A stretch of 34,553 nt of DNA from Streptomyces chilikensis (GCF_001642695.1 NZ_LWCC02000138.1:1-34553); one strand, 5' to 3'. Positions 25,512 to 33,654 are shown, counted from the stretch's first letter. Numbers and translations are program-made. The notes: generated by a model from the letters alone, not told the origin.

Positions 25512-25916
25512 GTGTCGGCAGAGGAGTCGGTCGGAACCGTACCGGTGCCGGTGGGCGGCGGGATCAACCCGGCGCTGGGGGCACAACCGGACCTGGTGTC
25601 GTACCCGGTCCGCAAGGAGGCGGCGGCCCGTGCGCTGGAGACGCGGCTCGAGCCGGGTCTCCGTCAGGCGGGCCGGACGGCGGAGACGGAGACACGCAAG
25701 GCGGTCAGGGCACTGTCGGCCGCGGACGGGGACGGGTGGGCGTCCGGCAAGGCACTGCACGACGCCCACGAGTTCTGGAACGACCAGGTCACCGCGCTGA
25801 TGCACCGCCTCGCCGCGGAGAAGACCGCCCTGCGTGGTGCGGCCCACCTCTACACCGGCACGGACGTCGCGGTCGAGAAGGGGCTCCGCCTGAACTCGCC
25901 GCTCGACGCGTTCTAG
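25512..25916 (+). CDS. Cassette 2 small helical protein with YxxxD export-like motif
   Basis: A 134-aa protein starting at GTG 25512 (AAGGGA 7 nt upstream). A flexible N terminus (VGTVPVPVGGGINPAL) precedes helices; GWASGKALHDAHEFWNDQVTALM (75-97) aligns with the equivalent part of the 166-aa protein of cassette 1. YTGTD at 114-118 fits the YxxxD/E export signal of ESX substrates and stands at the end of the long helix, as expected. It could therefore be a secreted partner of the large protein that begins 13 bp downstream. No signal peptide or membrane segment. Confidence 0.86.
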   Translation: MSAEESVGTVPVPVGGGINPALGAQPDLVSYPVRKEAAARALETRLEPGLRQAGRTAETETRKAVRALSAADGDGWASGKALHDAHEFWNDQVTALMHRLAAEKTALRGAAHLYTGTDVAVEKGLRLNSPLDAF

Positions 25917-25929
25917 GAGGGCGGCCACC

Positions 25930-28002
25930 GTGCCGACGTATCACGAGATCATGACCGCCGAACTCTCCTGCCTGGTCGCCGCCGCCGACCGGTGGGAGGA
26001 CATGGCGCGGGAGTTCGCGGTGCAGGAGGGCGACTACCTGACGCAGGTGCACCGCCTCGCGGCGGCCGGTGGTCGGCCGGGGGCGTGGACCGGGGTCGCG
26101 GCGGAGACCGCGGGGTCGGCGTTCGACGTCACGCTCGCGGAGTACCGGGCGGCGCAGAAGGAGGCCATGGCGCTCGCGGCGCTGCTGCGGGACGCCTACG
26201 CCCAGTTCGCGGACCTCCGCAGCCGGCTGGCCGCCGTCCGGGAGGAGGCGGAGGCGGCGGGACTGCGGGTCTCCGGGCGCGGGGTCGTCGCGGCGGACAC
26301 CGCCGAACGGCCGCCGCGCCCCGGGGAGACGTGCGGGTCGGCCGAGGGGTGGCAGCAGCGGATCGACGCCGTCGTGCGGGCGGTGGACGACGCGGACCGG
26401 GGCGTCGTGATCGCGCTGCAGGCGGTGACGCGTGACGAGCGGAACGGCGACGGGACCGCGGGCGGCTTCAACGCGGCCGCGCTGAACGACGTGGAGGCGT
26501 ACGAGGCACGCGCCGGCAGCGCGCTCGCGGCGCGGATGGCCGGGGGCGAGACCCTGGGCGCGGCGGAGGTCGACGAACTCCGCCGGCTCTTCCGGGACAA
26601 CCAGCACGACGAGAACTTCAGCCGCATGTTCCTCAGCGGGCTCGGGGCGGACGGTCTGCTCGCCGTCGGCAGCCGGGCCAACGACCTGGCCCACGCGGCG
26701 GGCGGCGACGCCCCGGCCCGGGGCATGGCGGACATCGCCTCCGGGCTGTCGCGGACGTTGGCGACGGCGACGCGGGAGACGGACTCGCCCTGGTACGAAC
26801 GGTGGCGGTCCGACATGCGGGAGGCGGGCCTCGAGACCCACGCCTCCCGGTTCGCGGCGGACCGGATGACCAACGAGCGGGGGTACCAGTCGCTGGTCAG
26901 CCTGATGGGGCAGGGCGGGCAGTTCGGCTCGCAGTACCTCTCGGACCTCGGTGACGACCTGATCGCCGCGGAGCGGAAGGATCCGGAGGTGTGGGACATG
27001 GTGGGGCCGGTGGCCGGCGCGGACGGCTGGTTCGCCAACGACCCGCTGGACGGGGTCCTGGGGATGATGAGCCGGGATCCGGAGGGGGCGGCGGCGTTCC
27101 TGCGGGACGAGGAGCGGATGCGGTACCTGGCCGCCGAGCGGGACTGGTTCACGGTGGTACCGGTGTCCCCGGACGGGCCTCGCCCGGACTACGACCAGCA
27201 GCGCGCCGACACGGACATCTGCGCGGGTTTCGGTGCGGCGTTGGAGGCGGCCGCGACCGGCGTCGGCTCGCACGCAACCGGCGGAGCGGGTTACGTGGAG
27301 CACACGGAGGCGAACAAGGAGGTCTTCCGGCACGCGGTACAGCACCTGGCCACGTGGGAGGACCGGTTCCCGCCGCCCCTGCGGGAGGGCATGGGCCGGA
27401 TCCTGGCCAACCACGGGGACACGGTGCACCAGGTGGCGAGCGCGTTCGACGATGAAGCGGCGCCGGTCGCGCAGTCCCACCTGTTCGAGGTGGCGAAGCA
27501 GGTCTCCAGGGACCCGCAGGGCTACGCGGCGCTCAACATGGGGCTGAACACGCCGATGGTGGACGCCATGCACCGGCCGGATCAGCAGTACCCGAAGGAT
27601 TCGCTGATCCAGGCGGCACGGACGGTCGGCTTCATGGAGGAGGTCCGTGCGCAGTCGGTGCAGATGGACGCGAAGCCGCCTGAGCCGCCCAAGTGGGCGA
27701 GCATCGCGAGCGATGTCGCCGCGCATGTGCCGGTCGTCGGCACGGAGGTGCAGATGGGTGTCACCGCCGTGACCGAAAGCTGGCTGGCGGGCGAACAGGC
27801 TCGCTACGAGCAAGGGCTACGCGAGGGGCGCGAATTCGATTACCGGGCGCGGGGCGCACAGTTGCATGCACTGACCGAAGCATGGTGGCGGGTCCACGGT
27901 GTGGATGGCGGTCGCCTCCCGGACGAATTGCAGAACCAGGTTCACATGGCAGCCGTTGGCGGTATGGATCACAGCCGCGGTATCACGGGAGTACCGCGGT
28001 GA
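25930..28002 (+). CDS. Cassette 2 large WXG-headed protein (DUF6571-like), putative ESX substrate
   Basis: A 690-aa paralogue of the protein at 17534. GTG at 25930 follows AGGAGGG, and the gene begins 13 bp after the small protein. The N-terminal helical hairpin has W53-T-G55 (GAWTGVAAE). Matching blocks in the same order as cassette 1: NFSRMFLSGLGADGLLAVG, RGYQSLVSLMGQGGQF, YLSDLGDDLIAAER, NDPLDGVLGMMSRDPEGAA, GFGAALEAAATG and EVAKQVSRDPQGYAALNMG. The hydrophobic Gly-rich segment of cassette 1 is missing; the C terminus is instead short and polar. No catalytic motif was recognised. The last ~350 bp are somewhat lower in GC than the body. Its stop overlaps the lipoprotein start. Confidence 0.9.
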   Translation: MPTYHEIMTAELSCLVAAADRWEDMAREFAVQEGDYLTQVHRLAAAGGRPGAWTGVAAETAGSAFDVTLAEYRAAQKEAMALAALLRDAYAQFADLRSRLAAVREEAEAAGLRVSGRGVVAADTAERPPRPGETCGSAEGWQQRIDAVVRAVDDADRGVVIALQAVTRDERNGDGTAGGFNAAALNDVEAYEARAGSALAARMAGGETLGAAEVDELRRLFRDNQHDENFSRMFLSGLGADGLLAVGSRANDLAHAAGGDAPARGMADIASGLSRTLATATRETDSPWYERWRSDMREAGLETHASRFAADRMTNERGYQSLVSLMGQGGQFGSQYLSDLGDDLIAAERKDPEVWDMVGPVAGADGWFANDPLDGVLGMMSRDPEGAAAFLRDEERMRYLAAERDWFTVVPVSPDGPRPDYDQQRADTDICAGFGAALEAAATGVGSHATGGAGYVEHTEANKEVFRHAVQHLATWEDRFPPPLREGMGRILANHGDTVHQVASAFDDEAAPVAQSHLFEVAKQVSRDPQGYAALNMGLNTPMVDAMHRPDQQYPKDSLIQAARTVGFMEEVRAQSVQMDAKPPEPPKWASIASDVAAHVPVVGTEVQMGVTAVTESWLAGEQARYEQGLREGREFDYRARGAQLHALTEAWWRVHGVDGGRLPDELQNQVHMAAVGGMDHSRGITGVPR

Positions 28003-28544
28003 TCAGGACCGCCCGGGTGATGGCTGTCGCCTGGTGCATCGCGCTGCTCGGATCTCTCAGCGCCTGCGCAGAGCCGGAGACCACAAAGGTGCCTCGGTCA
28101 CTCTGCGGAACTCGGATCAGCGCGAAGCTTTCCACGCCCTTGCTCGGCGACGGCGGGGCCGTGCGTGAGTGGACCAGCCCCGGCTTCCGCGAACCTGCTT
28201 CAGCAGCCTGGTGCGTGATTTTTGTCGACAGGACTGAGGTCTTCCAACTCTGGTTCTCCGCCGGTGGCGGCAAACCGAACCTCATGACACTGGCCCGGAG
28301 CGGGCCGACGATCGGGCTCTTCGACCCCCGCCCCGTCCGAGGCATCGGGGATCAGGCAGTGGTCGCGAACAACGGTGCCATCGCCAGCACACGCTGCCTT
28401 GACTCGGCGGGCGCCGACAACTTCACCCTGGCTCTGAAGATGGCGGAAGGCCCCATGAAGCCCCACCGTGAACGGGACGTGGAACGCTTCATGCGCGCCT
28501 ATATGCCCGCCACCGTCAAGTCGTTGAACTGCCTGAAGAACTGA
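27999..28544 (+). CDS. Cassette 2 lipoprotein with four mature cysteines
   Basis: A 181-aa protein whose GTG at 27999 overlaps the previous stop (GTGA), with GGGAG upstream. The signal peptide VIRTARVMAVAWCIALLGSL ends in a canonical lipobox LSAC (Cys23). Four further cysteines in contexts RSLC, AWC, TRC and LNC match those of the lipoprotein at 20011, as do P-R-S-LC-G-T and C-V-I-F-VD. Two disulfides in the surface domain are likely. A GTG at 28017 or ATG at 28020 are alternative starts. The 3' end overlaps the convergent mycosin gene by 29 bp. Translational coupling to the large protein argues that the two work together. Confidence 0.86.
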   Translation: MIRTARVMAVAWCIALLGSLSACAEPETTKVPRSLCGTRISAKLSTPLLGDGGAVREWTSPGFREPASAAWCVIFVDRTEVFQLWFSAGGGKPNLMTLARSGPTIGLFDPRPVRGIGDQAVVANNGAIASTRCLDSAGADNFTLALKMAEGPMKPHRERDVERFMRAYMPATVKSLNCLKN

Positions 28545-29781
28545 CCCTCCGCCCCCGTCGGCGGGCGTCGCGGAGGGCGATGGCGGTGCCGGTGAGGGCG
28601 GCCACCGTGACGGCGCCGGCGAGGGTCACGTAGGTGCCGAGGCGGGCGTCGCGTTCGTCGGGGGGCTCGCCCAGGGTCAGCGGGGCCGGGTCCGGGGGCT
28701 CCGCGCCGGCGAGGCCGCCGCCGGGTGCCGGGGAACGGGTCGGGCGGTCGTCCTCGGTGAGGGCGCGGACCGGGTCGACCACGCCCCAGCCGACCAGCCG
28801 GTCACGGTCGGCCACCGTCCGCTCCGCGGTCGACTCGATCTGCGCGACGATCTCCTCCTGCTTCCACTTGGGGTGCTTGGCCCGCAGCAGCGCCGCCACC
28901 CCCGCCACGTACGGCGCCGAGAAACTGGTGCCGTTGTCGGCGCAGTGGCCCCCGCCGGGCACCGTGGAGACCATGTCCACGCCCGGTGCGGCCACGTCGA
29001 CGAAGTCGCCGGACTGGGAGAACGGCGCGCGCTCGCCGTTGCGGTCGGAGGCGGCCACCGCCAGCACGCCCTCGTACGCGGCGGGATAGGAGTTCTTGCT
29101 CTCGCCGCCCAGCCCTTCGTTGCCGGCCGAGGCGACGACCACGATGTCGGCGGCGAGCGCGCGGTCGACGGCGGCCTTGAGCTGCGGCGTCGAGTCGACG
29201 GGCGAGCCGGTGTCCTGGGAGATGTTGATGACCTGGGCCCCCGCCCGGCGGGCGTGGTCGATGGCCTTGACCATCTCCTCGACCTTGCCGTGGCCCTCGG
29301 CGTCGTTGTGCTTGATCGGGATGATCGTCGCCTCGGGCGCGAGGCCCGCGAACCCGGTCTTGTCGGAGCGCCGGGCCGCGATGATGCCGGCGACCTTGGT
29401 GCCGTGGCCGACCTGGTCGTCGGTGCCCTTGGCGCTCCCTCGTTCCAGGGGCTCGCCGTCGGCCTCGGCGGGCAGGAAGTTGGCGCCGCGGCTCGCGTCC
29501 ACGGCGTCGCGCAGCTGGGGGTGCTCGATGTCGACGCCGGTGTCGATCACCGCGACCCGGACGCCCTTGCCCTCGGATTGCTCCCACAGCTCGTCGAGGA
29601 GCACCCGCTGCAGCGCCCAGGGGCGCCCGGGGTAGTTCTCGGCCGGATACGTGCACTGGCCGGTGACCGGGGCCGGGGCCGCGGCCGCCGGTGCCGCCCC
29701 GGTCAGGCAGACCGGGAGCGCGATCGCCGCCGCGGCCAGCGCCGCGGCCGCCTTGGGCCTGGGCCCGGGCCTGGGGGTCAC
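28516..29781 (-). CDS. mycP: Type VII secretion-associated subtilisin-like protease (mycosin), copy 2
   Basis: A 421-aa S8 protease. The GTG at 29781 is chosen because GGGAAGGAA lies just upstream; a GTG at 29811 in a duplicated sequence is less well placed. Signal sequence (AAAALAAAAIALPVCLTGAAPAAAA), then catalytic Asp80 (VIDTGVD), His126 (VGHGTKVAG), Ser286 (NGTSFSAP) and oxyanion Asn221. Cys43 and Cys280 are placed for the disulfides typical of mycosins. A proline-rich linker precedes a C-terminal helix (YVTLAGAVTVAALTGTAIAL) and a basic tail. It follows eccB by 109 bp. It differs clearly from the mycosin at 21491, so the two may serve different substrates or steps. Confidence 0.96.
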   Translation of the reverse strand: MTPRPGPRPKAAAALAAAAIALPVCLTGAAPAAAAPAPVTGQCTYPAENYPGRPWALQRVLLDELWEQSEGKGVRVAVIDTGVDIEHPQLRDAVDASRGANFLPAEADGEPLERGSAKGTDDQVGHGTKVAGIIAARRSDKTGFAGLAPEATIIPIKHNDAEGHGKVEEMVKAIDHARRAGAQVINISQDTGSPVDSTPQLKAAVDRALAADIVVVASAGNEGLGGESKNSYPAAYEGVLAVAASDRNGERAPFSQSGDFVDVAAPGVDMVSTVPGGGHCADNGTSFSAPYVAGVAALLRAKHPKWKQEEIVAQIESTAERTVADRDRLVGWGVVDPVRALTEDDRPTRSPAPGGGLAGAEPPDPAPLTLGEPPDERDARLGTYVTLAGAVTVAALTGTAIALRDARRRGRRVSSSGSSTT

Positions 29782-29803
29782 TGCGTTCCTTCCCTCGTGT
29801 GTG

Positions 29804-29835
29804 TCGTTCACGTCCGCCGTCGTTCACGTCCGCCG
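29804..29835. repeat. Perfect 16-bp tandem duplication upstream of mycosin 2
   Basis: TCGTTCACGTCCGCCG occurs twice without spacer (29804-29819, 29820-29835). It duplicates a GTG-containing stretch upstream of the preferred mycP start. Confidence 0.9.
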
Positions 29836-29846
29836 CGGAACCGGCT

Positions 29847-29868
29847 CCGGCTCCGGCACCGGAGCCGG
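29847..29868 (-). terminator. Hairpin between eccB and mycosin 2
   Basis: Perfect 10-bp arms (29847-29856, 29859-29868) around 2 nt, 22 nt after the eccB stop. It could lower expression of mycP relative to eccB or act as a processing barrier. Confidence 0.5.
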
Positions 29869-29890
29869 CCTCGGCCGCCCGGCCGCGCCG

Positions 29891-31426
29891 CTAGGAGCCC
29901 TGCGGCTGCCTGGCGTCGGCGGTCGACAGGCGGGGCCCGGTGGGCAGGTAGGCGGACCACGCGGCCGGCACCGGCACCGGCGACACACCCTCGTAGCCGA
30001 GCAGTTTCTGCGCCTCCTGCTCCGCCTGCTGCTGCTTCTCCCGGTCCTTCCCGGAGCGGCCGGCCTCGCCCTCGGCGCCGGTGCGGTCGCCGTTGGACTG
30101 CAGGACGTACCGCAGGCCGGTGTCGGTGACCAGGAAGACCGGGCCGACGTCGGTGGCCCTGCCCTGGAACTGCTGGTACACCTGCCCGGAGCCGGGGGTG
30201 ACGTACGCGCTGGTGGATCCGGTGGCGAGGACGGCGGGGAAGGTGTCGCCCGCCCAGGTGCGCAGCGTGGTCCGCCCGGAGTCGCGGTCGACGCCCATCA
30301 GCACGTTGCAGACGGTGTCCCGGGCCTTGCCCGCGCCCGAGGGGTCGTTGACCGCGGACGGGGCGGCGGTGGGCCACTTCCGGTCGGCGGCGAACGGCTC
30401 GCCCGGCTGCAGGGCGCCGGGGCTCACCTCGAGGGCGTTGCCCGCCTGCCCGACCGGCACCAGCCGGCTGTCGGCGAGCAGCAGGGTGGCGACGAAGTCG
30501 GAGACCGGTGCGACGCGCCCCGGGAGCACCACGTAGTGCCGGTCCCGGTCGCCGTCGCGCGCCTTGAGCACCATGCCCACCCGGTCGGCCTTCGGGTCCA
30601 GCTGTCCGGGGGCCTCGGCGGGCCGGCCCGGCGCGCCGTCGATCTCGGGGAAGGCCAGCGGGTCGCCCTTGTGCAGGGTCTCCAGCCACTCCCTGGAGAC
30701 GCGCTGCGGTTCGCGGTCCGAGCCGACCACGGCGCGCAGGAGGGCGGAGAGTTCGGGTTCCTCCTTCTCCACCTCGTCGATCCGGTACGCGGTGCCGGTG
30801 GCGTCGACGACGTGACGGGCCCCGTCGGGTCCCTGCACGTACAGGAGCCGGCCGCCGGTCAGCCTCTCGGGGCCTTCGACGCGCTTCATCTCCCGCTCGG
30901 CGAGGACGAAGGCGGCCTTCTGCACCGAGCCGCCCTCGCCGGCGCGCTCGCAGACCGCCCAGCGCTTCTCGGCCGCGGCCTCGTCGGCGTCGGGGAGCCG
31001 GTCGGGGGCGTAGGGGATGCCGACGGTGACGCCGTGCTGGATCTTGGTGTCGAGGATCTCCTCGTCGACCGTTATCACCTGGCCCTTGCCGTCCTTCAGC
31101 AGCAGCTTGGCCGATGCCATGTTGAGGACGGGGTGCAGCTGGCGCTTGCCCCCGGTCTCGAGGACGACGTACCGGGTGGTCGACTTGTCGGCGACGATCA
31201 CCTTCTCGTAGGGCGTGTCCCAGCCCTTGGGGGCGGTCGGCTTGAACATGCCCCAGGCTCCGAAGACGGCCATGACGACGACGCCGGTGATCATGCCGGG
31301 CAGGATGCCCCTCAGCGGCCGCGGTGCGCTCTCCTCCGAACCTCCGGACGCGGAGTGGGTGAAGGACGCGAGCATGCGGCGCTTCGCGAACGTGTAGGCG
31401 TTGAGCTGGTCTCTCCGGGATGCCAT
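29891..31426 (-). CDS. eccB: Type VII secretion membrane protein EccB
   Basis: Core channel component, 511 aa. It begins with the diagnostic MASRRDQLNAYTFAKRRM, then a cytoplasmic segment, a single transmembrane helix at about 41-61, and a large extracytoplasmic domain. RYVVLETGGKRQLHPVLNMASAKLLL (85-110) is the conserved EccB R-domain, and Cys159 and Cys373 are positioned for the disulfide known in the family. The C terminus ends in a charged helix and a proline-rich tail. ATG at 31426 with GGAGAAGCAGGG upstream. Divergent from eccE over 210 bp and followed by the second mycosin. Confidence 0.96.
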   Translation of the reverse strand: MASRRDQLNAYTFAKRRMLASFTHSASGGSEESAPRPLRGILPGMITGVVVMAVFGAWGMFKPTAPKGWDTPYEKVIVADKSTTRYVVLETGGKRQLHPVLNMASAKLLLKDGKGQVITVDEEILDTKIQHGVTVGIPYAPDRLPDADEAAAEKRWAVCERAGEGGSVQKAAFVLAEREMKRVEGPERLTGGRLLYVQGPDGARHVVDATGTAYRIDEVEKEEPELSALLRAVVGSDREPQRVSREWLETLHKGDPLAFPEIDGAPGRPAEAPGQLDPKADRVGMVLKARDGDRDRHYVVLPGRVAPVSDFVATLLLADSRLVPVGQAGNALEVSPGALQPGEPFAADRKWPTAAPSAVNDPSGAGKARDTVCNVLMGVDRDSGRTTLRTWAGDTFPAVLATGSTSAYVTPGSGQVYQQFQGRATDVGPVFLVTDTGLRYVLQSNGDRTGAEGEAGRSGKDREKQQQAEQEAQKLLGYEGVSPVPVPAAWSAYLPTGPRLSTADARQPQGS

Positions 31427-31480
31427 CGGTGCCCTGCTTCTCCCCGTGTTCCGCCGCGTTGTCGGACGGCCCCCTACTAT

Positions 31481-31533
31481 GCCTGGTACGCGTGAGGCCT
31501 GGTACTCGAGGGGCCTGGTGGAGCGGGTAGGGT
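31481..31533. promoter_or_regulatory. Divergent eccB/eccE control region with iterated GCCTGGT sites
   Basis: Three copies of GCCTGGT[AG][CG] start at 31481, 31498 and 31513 (spacing 17 and 15). TAGGGT at 31528-31533 is a good plus-strand -10 for eccE, and TAGTAG on the minus strand at about 31474-31479 could serve eccB. Iterated sites between divergent core genes suggest a common regulator; inference. Confidence 0.4.
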
Positions 31534-31636
31534 ACCGAAGCCCTCAAGGTACCTACGGGGCAACGGGTTTACGGAGCCGGCCGGTCGAACCGGTCCGGCC
31601 GGGCGCACGACGGCGAGCACTGCGGGGGTGTGGGTG

Positions 31637-32956
31637 ATGGCTTCCGGGACGCGAACGCGGTCCCGTGACCGGTCACGGACGGCACGGGGTTCCGCGGCGA
31701 CGCCTCCCCCGGCCCCGGCCCGCCCGGCCGCCGGACCGGGTCCGGTGCAGCCGCGGTCCCGGGCGGGACGCGGCAGTTCGGTGGGCCTGCGCCGGGCGGT
31801 GCTGGTCGAGCTGGCGGCCGCCGCGCTGGTGGTCGGCTGGCTGATCGGGACGGTGGCCCTGGTGGTGGCCGCGGTGGTCGCGGTGCTGCTGCTGGGGCTC
31901 GCGGTGGTCCGCCGCCGTGGCCGGTCGCTGCCGGAATGGCTTTCCACGGCGCGGGAGTTGCGCGCCCGGCAGAAGCGGGCGGCCGCTCTGGAGGTGCCGC
32001 CCGGCACGGAGCCGGGACTGGCTCCGGCGGTGGAGTGCGATCCGGCGCTGCGGACCTACGCGTACGGCGGCCGGGACCGGCGGCCGGTCGGTCTGGTCGG
32101 CGACGGCACCTTCCTGACGGCGGTGCTCCAGGTGGAGGCGGACGCCACCGCCCTGCGCGCCGAGCGGAGCCGCCGTCCGCTGCCGCTGGCGCTGGTCGGC
32201 GACGCCCTCGCGGTGGACGACATCCGGCTGGAGTCGGCCCAGATCGTGCTGCACACCCAGCCCGCCCCCGCCCTGCACCTGCCGCAGCAGTCCGTGGCGG
32301 TCACCAATTACGCGCCGCTCCAGGCGAGTACGGGCGCCCCGGCGGTGCGGATCACCTGGATCGCGCTCAAGCTGGACCCGGAACTGTGCGCCGAGGCGGT
32401 GGCCGCCCGCGGCGGCGGGGTGACCGGCGCGCAGAAGTGCGTGGTGCGTGTCGCGGACCATCTGGCCAGCCGGCTCACCGGCGCCGGGTTCCGGGTGAAC
32501 ATCCTGGACGAGGAGGAAGTGGTCGCGGCGATGGCGACCTCGGCCTGCGCCAATCCCCTGGTGACCGCGGAGGCGGGCCGCACGGAGGCCCGGGAGCGCC
32601 GCACCGAGGAGTCGGCCCGCAGCTGGCGGTGCGACAACCGCCGCCACACGGCCTACTGGGTGCGCCGCTGGCCCGCGTTGGGCGGACGGGGTGTCACCCT
32701 GCCGCAGCTGGTGGCCCAGTTGACGGCCGTGCCCGCGCTGGCCACCACCTTCAGCCTCACCCTGGCCCGCGGCGACGGGCAGGCGGCGGCGCTGACCGGG
32801 CACCTGCGGGTCACCGGCCGCAGCGCCGAGGAACTGACCGCCGCGCGGCGGGCGTTGCAGGACGCGGCGCGGCAGGCCGGTGTCGGCCTGGCCCGGCTGG
32901 ACCGGGAGCAGTTGCCCGGTGTGCTCGCGACCCTGCCGCTGGGAGGCACCCGATGA
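31637..32956 (+). CDS. eccE: Type VII secretion protein EccE
   Basis: Peripheral membrane component of the ESX complex. From ATG at 31637 (GGGGG 9 nt upstream) it is 439 aa; a GTG three codons earlier is possible. A Pro/Arg-rich N terminus is followed by two close hydrophobic helices (about 53-92), the typical EccE membrane hairpin, and then a soluble domain with LPEWL (98-102) and repeated alpha/beta segments (GDALAVDDIRLESAQIVLHT, VRITWIALKLDPELCAEAV). EccE is the least conserved core subunit, but topology, length and neighbours agree. The stop overlaps the next start (ATGA). Confidence 0.93.
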   Translation: MASGTRTRSRDRSRTARGSAATPPPAPARPAAGPGPVQPRSRAGRGSSVGLRRAVLVELAAAALVVGWLIGTVALVVAAVVAVLLLGLAVVRRRGRSLPEWLSTARELRARQKRAAALEVPPGTEPGLAPAVECDPALRTYAYGGRDRRPVGLVGDGTFLTAVLQVEADATALRAERSRRPLPLALVGDALAVDDIRLESAQIVLHTQPAPALHLPQQSVAVTNYAPLQASTGAPAVRITWIALKLDPELCAEAVAARGGGVTGAQKCVVRVADHLASRLTGAGFRVNILDEEEVVAAMATSACANPLVTAEAGRTEARERRTEESARSWRCDNRRHTAYWVRRWPALGGRGVTLPQLVAQLTAVPALATTFSLTLARGDGQAAALTGHLRVTGRSAEELTAARRALQDAARQAGVGLARLDREQLPGVLATLPLGGTR

Positions 32957-33654
32957 TCGGCCGTGGTTCGGGACTGCTGGGCCCTCGGCACGGGCGGCAC
33001 AGCGTGCCGTTGGAGCAACTGGAGTCGCTGACGCTGCCGATCGGCGACGACGGCGTGGTGATCGGCGTGGACGCCGAGGGGCAGCCGGCCGTGCTGGGGC
33101 TCAACCGGCCCACCCCGTACGACATCGTGCTGATCGGCAGTCTCTGGACGACCCAGGTGCTGGCGCTGCGCGCCGCGGCGACCGGTGCGCGGGTGGCCGT
33201 GGAGACCGGCCGTCCGCAGGCGTGGATGCAGATGGTGCACGCCATGGGCGGCGGGCAGAACGGTCTGTCGGTGTACGACGTGGGCCGGGTGCCGCCCCAG
33301 GGCGCCTCGGCGGGCAGCCCGGTCCTGGTGGTGCGGGACTGCGGCATGCGGCCGCCGCGGGGGCGGGTGGTGGCCGGTCCCTGGCAGGCCGTGCTGACCC
33401 TGCTGCCGTACCTGTCCCCGGTGGCGCCGCGGCTGATGCGCCAGGCCCGGCTGGTGGGCGTGCAGCGGCTGTCGCCGGACGAGGCCGCCGAGACCGGGCG
33501 GGCGTTGGCGCTTCCGCGCGGTGACGTGGACTCGTTGCCGACGCTGGCCGACGGCGTCACCCTGTGGTGTGCGGACCGGGACCGGCAGTACGTGATGACG
33601 CAACCGACGGACGCCGAGGTCGGGTTGCTGGGTACGCCGCGGCGCATGGACTGA
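32953..33654 (+). CDS. ESX-associated protein of unknown function, coupled to eccE
   Basis: A 233-aa soluble protein whose ATG overlaps the eccE stop by four bases, so it is translated in step with EccE. It has no signal peptide or membrane helix. The pattern of beta strands (DGVVIGVDAEGQPAVLGL, YDIVLIGSLWTTQVLALRA, SPVLVVRDCG) reads like a Rossmann-like or FHA/ATPase-related alpha/beta fold, but no Walker or other catalytic motif is visible. The C-terminal part of EccE-like partners often has a similar look, so it may stabilise the EccE soluble domain. Family not recognised. Confidence 0.9.
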   Translation: MIGRGSGLLGPRHGRHSVPLEQLESLTLPIGDDGVVIGVDAEGQPAVLGLNRPTPYDIVLIGSLWTTQVLALRAAATGARVAVETGRPQAWMQMVHAMGGGQNGLSVYDVGRVPPQGASAGSPVLVVRDCGMRPPRGRVVAGPWQAVLTLLPYLSPVAPRLMRQARLVGVQRLSPDEAAETGRALALPRGDVDSLPTLADGVTLWCADRDRQYVMTQPTDAEVGLLGTPRRMD

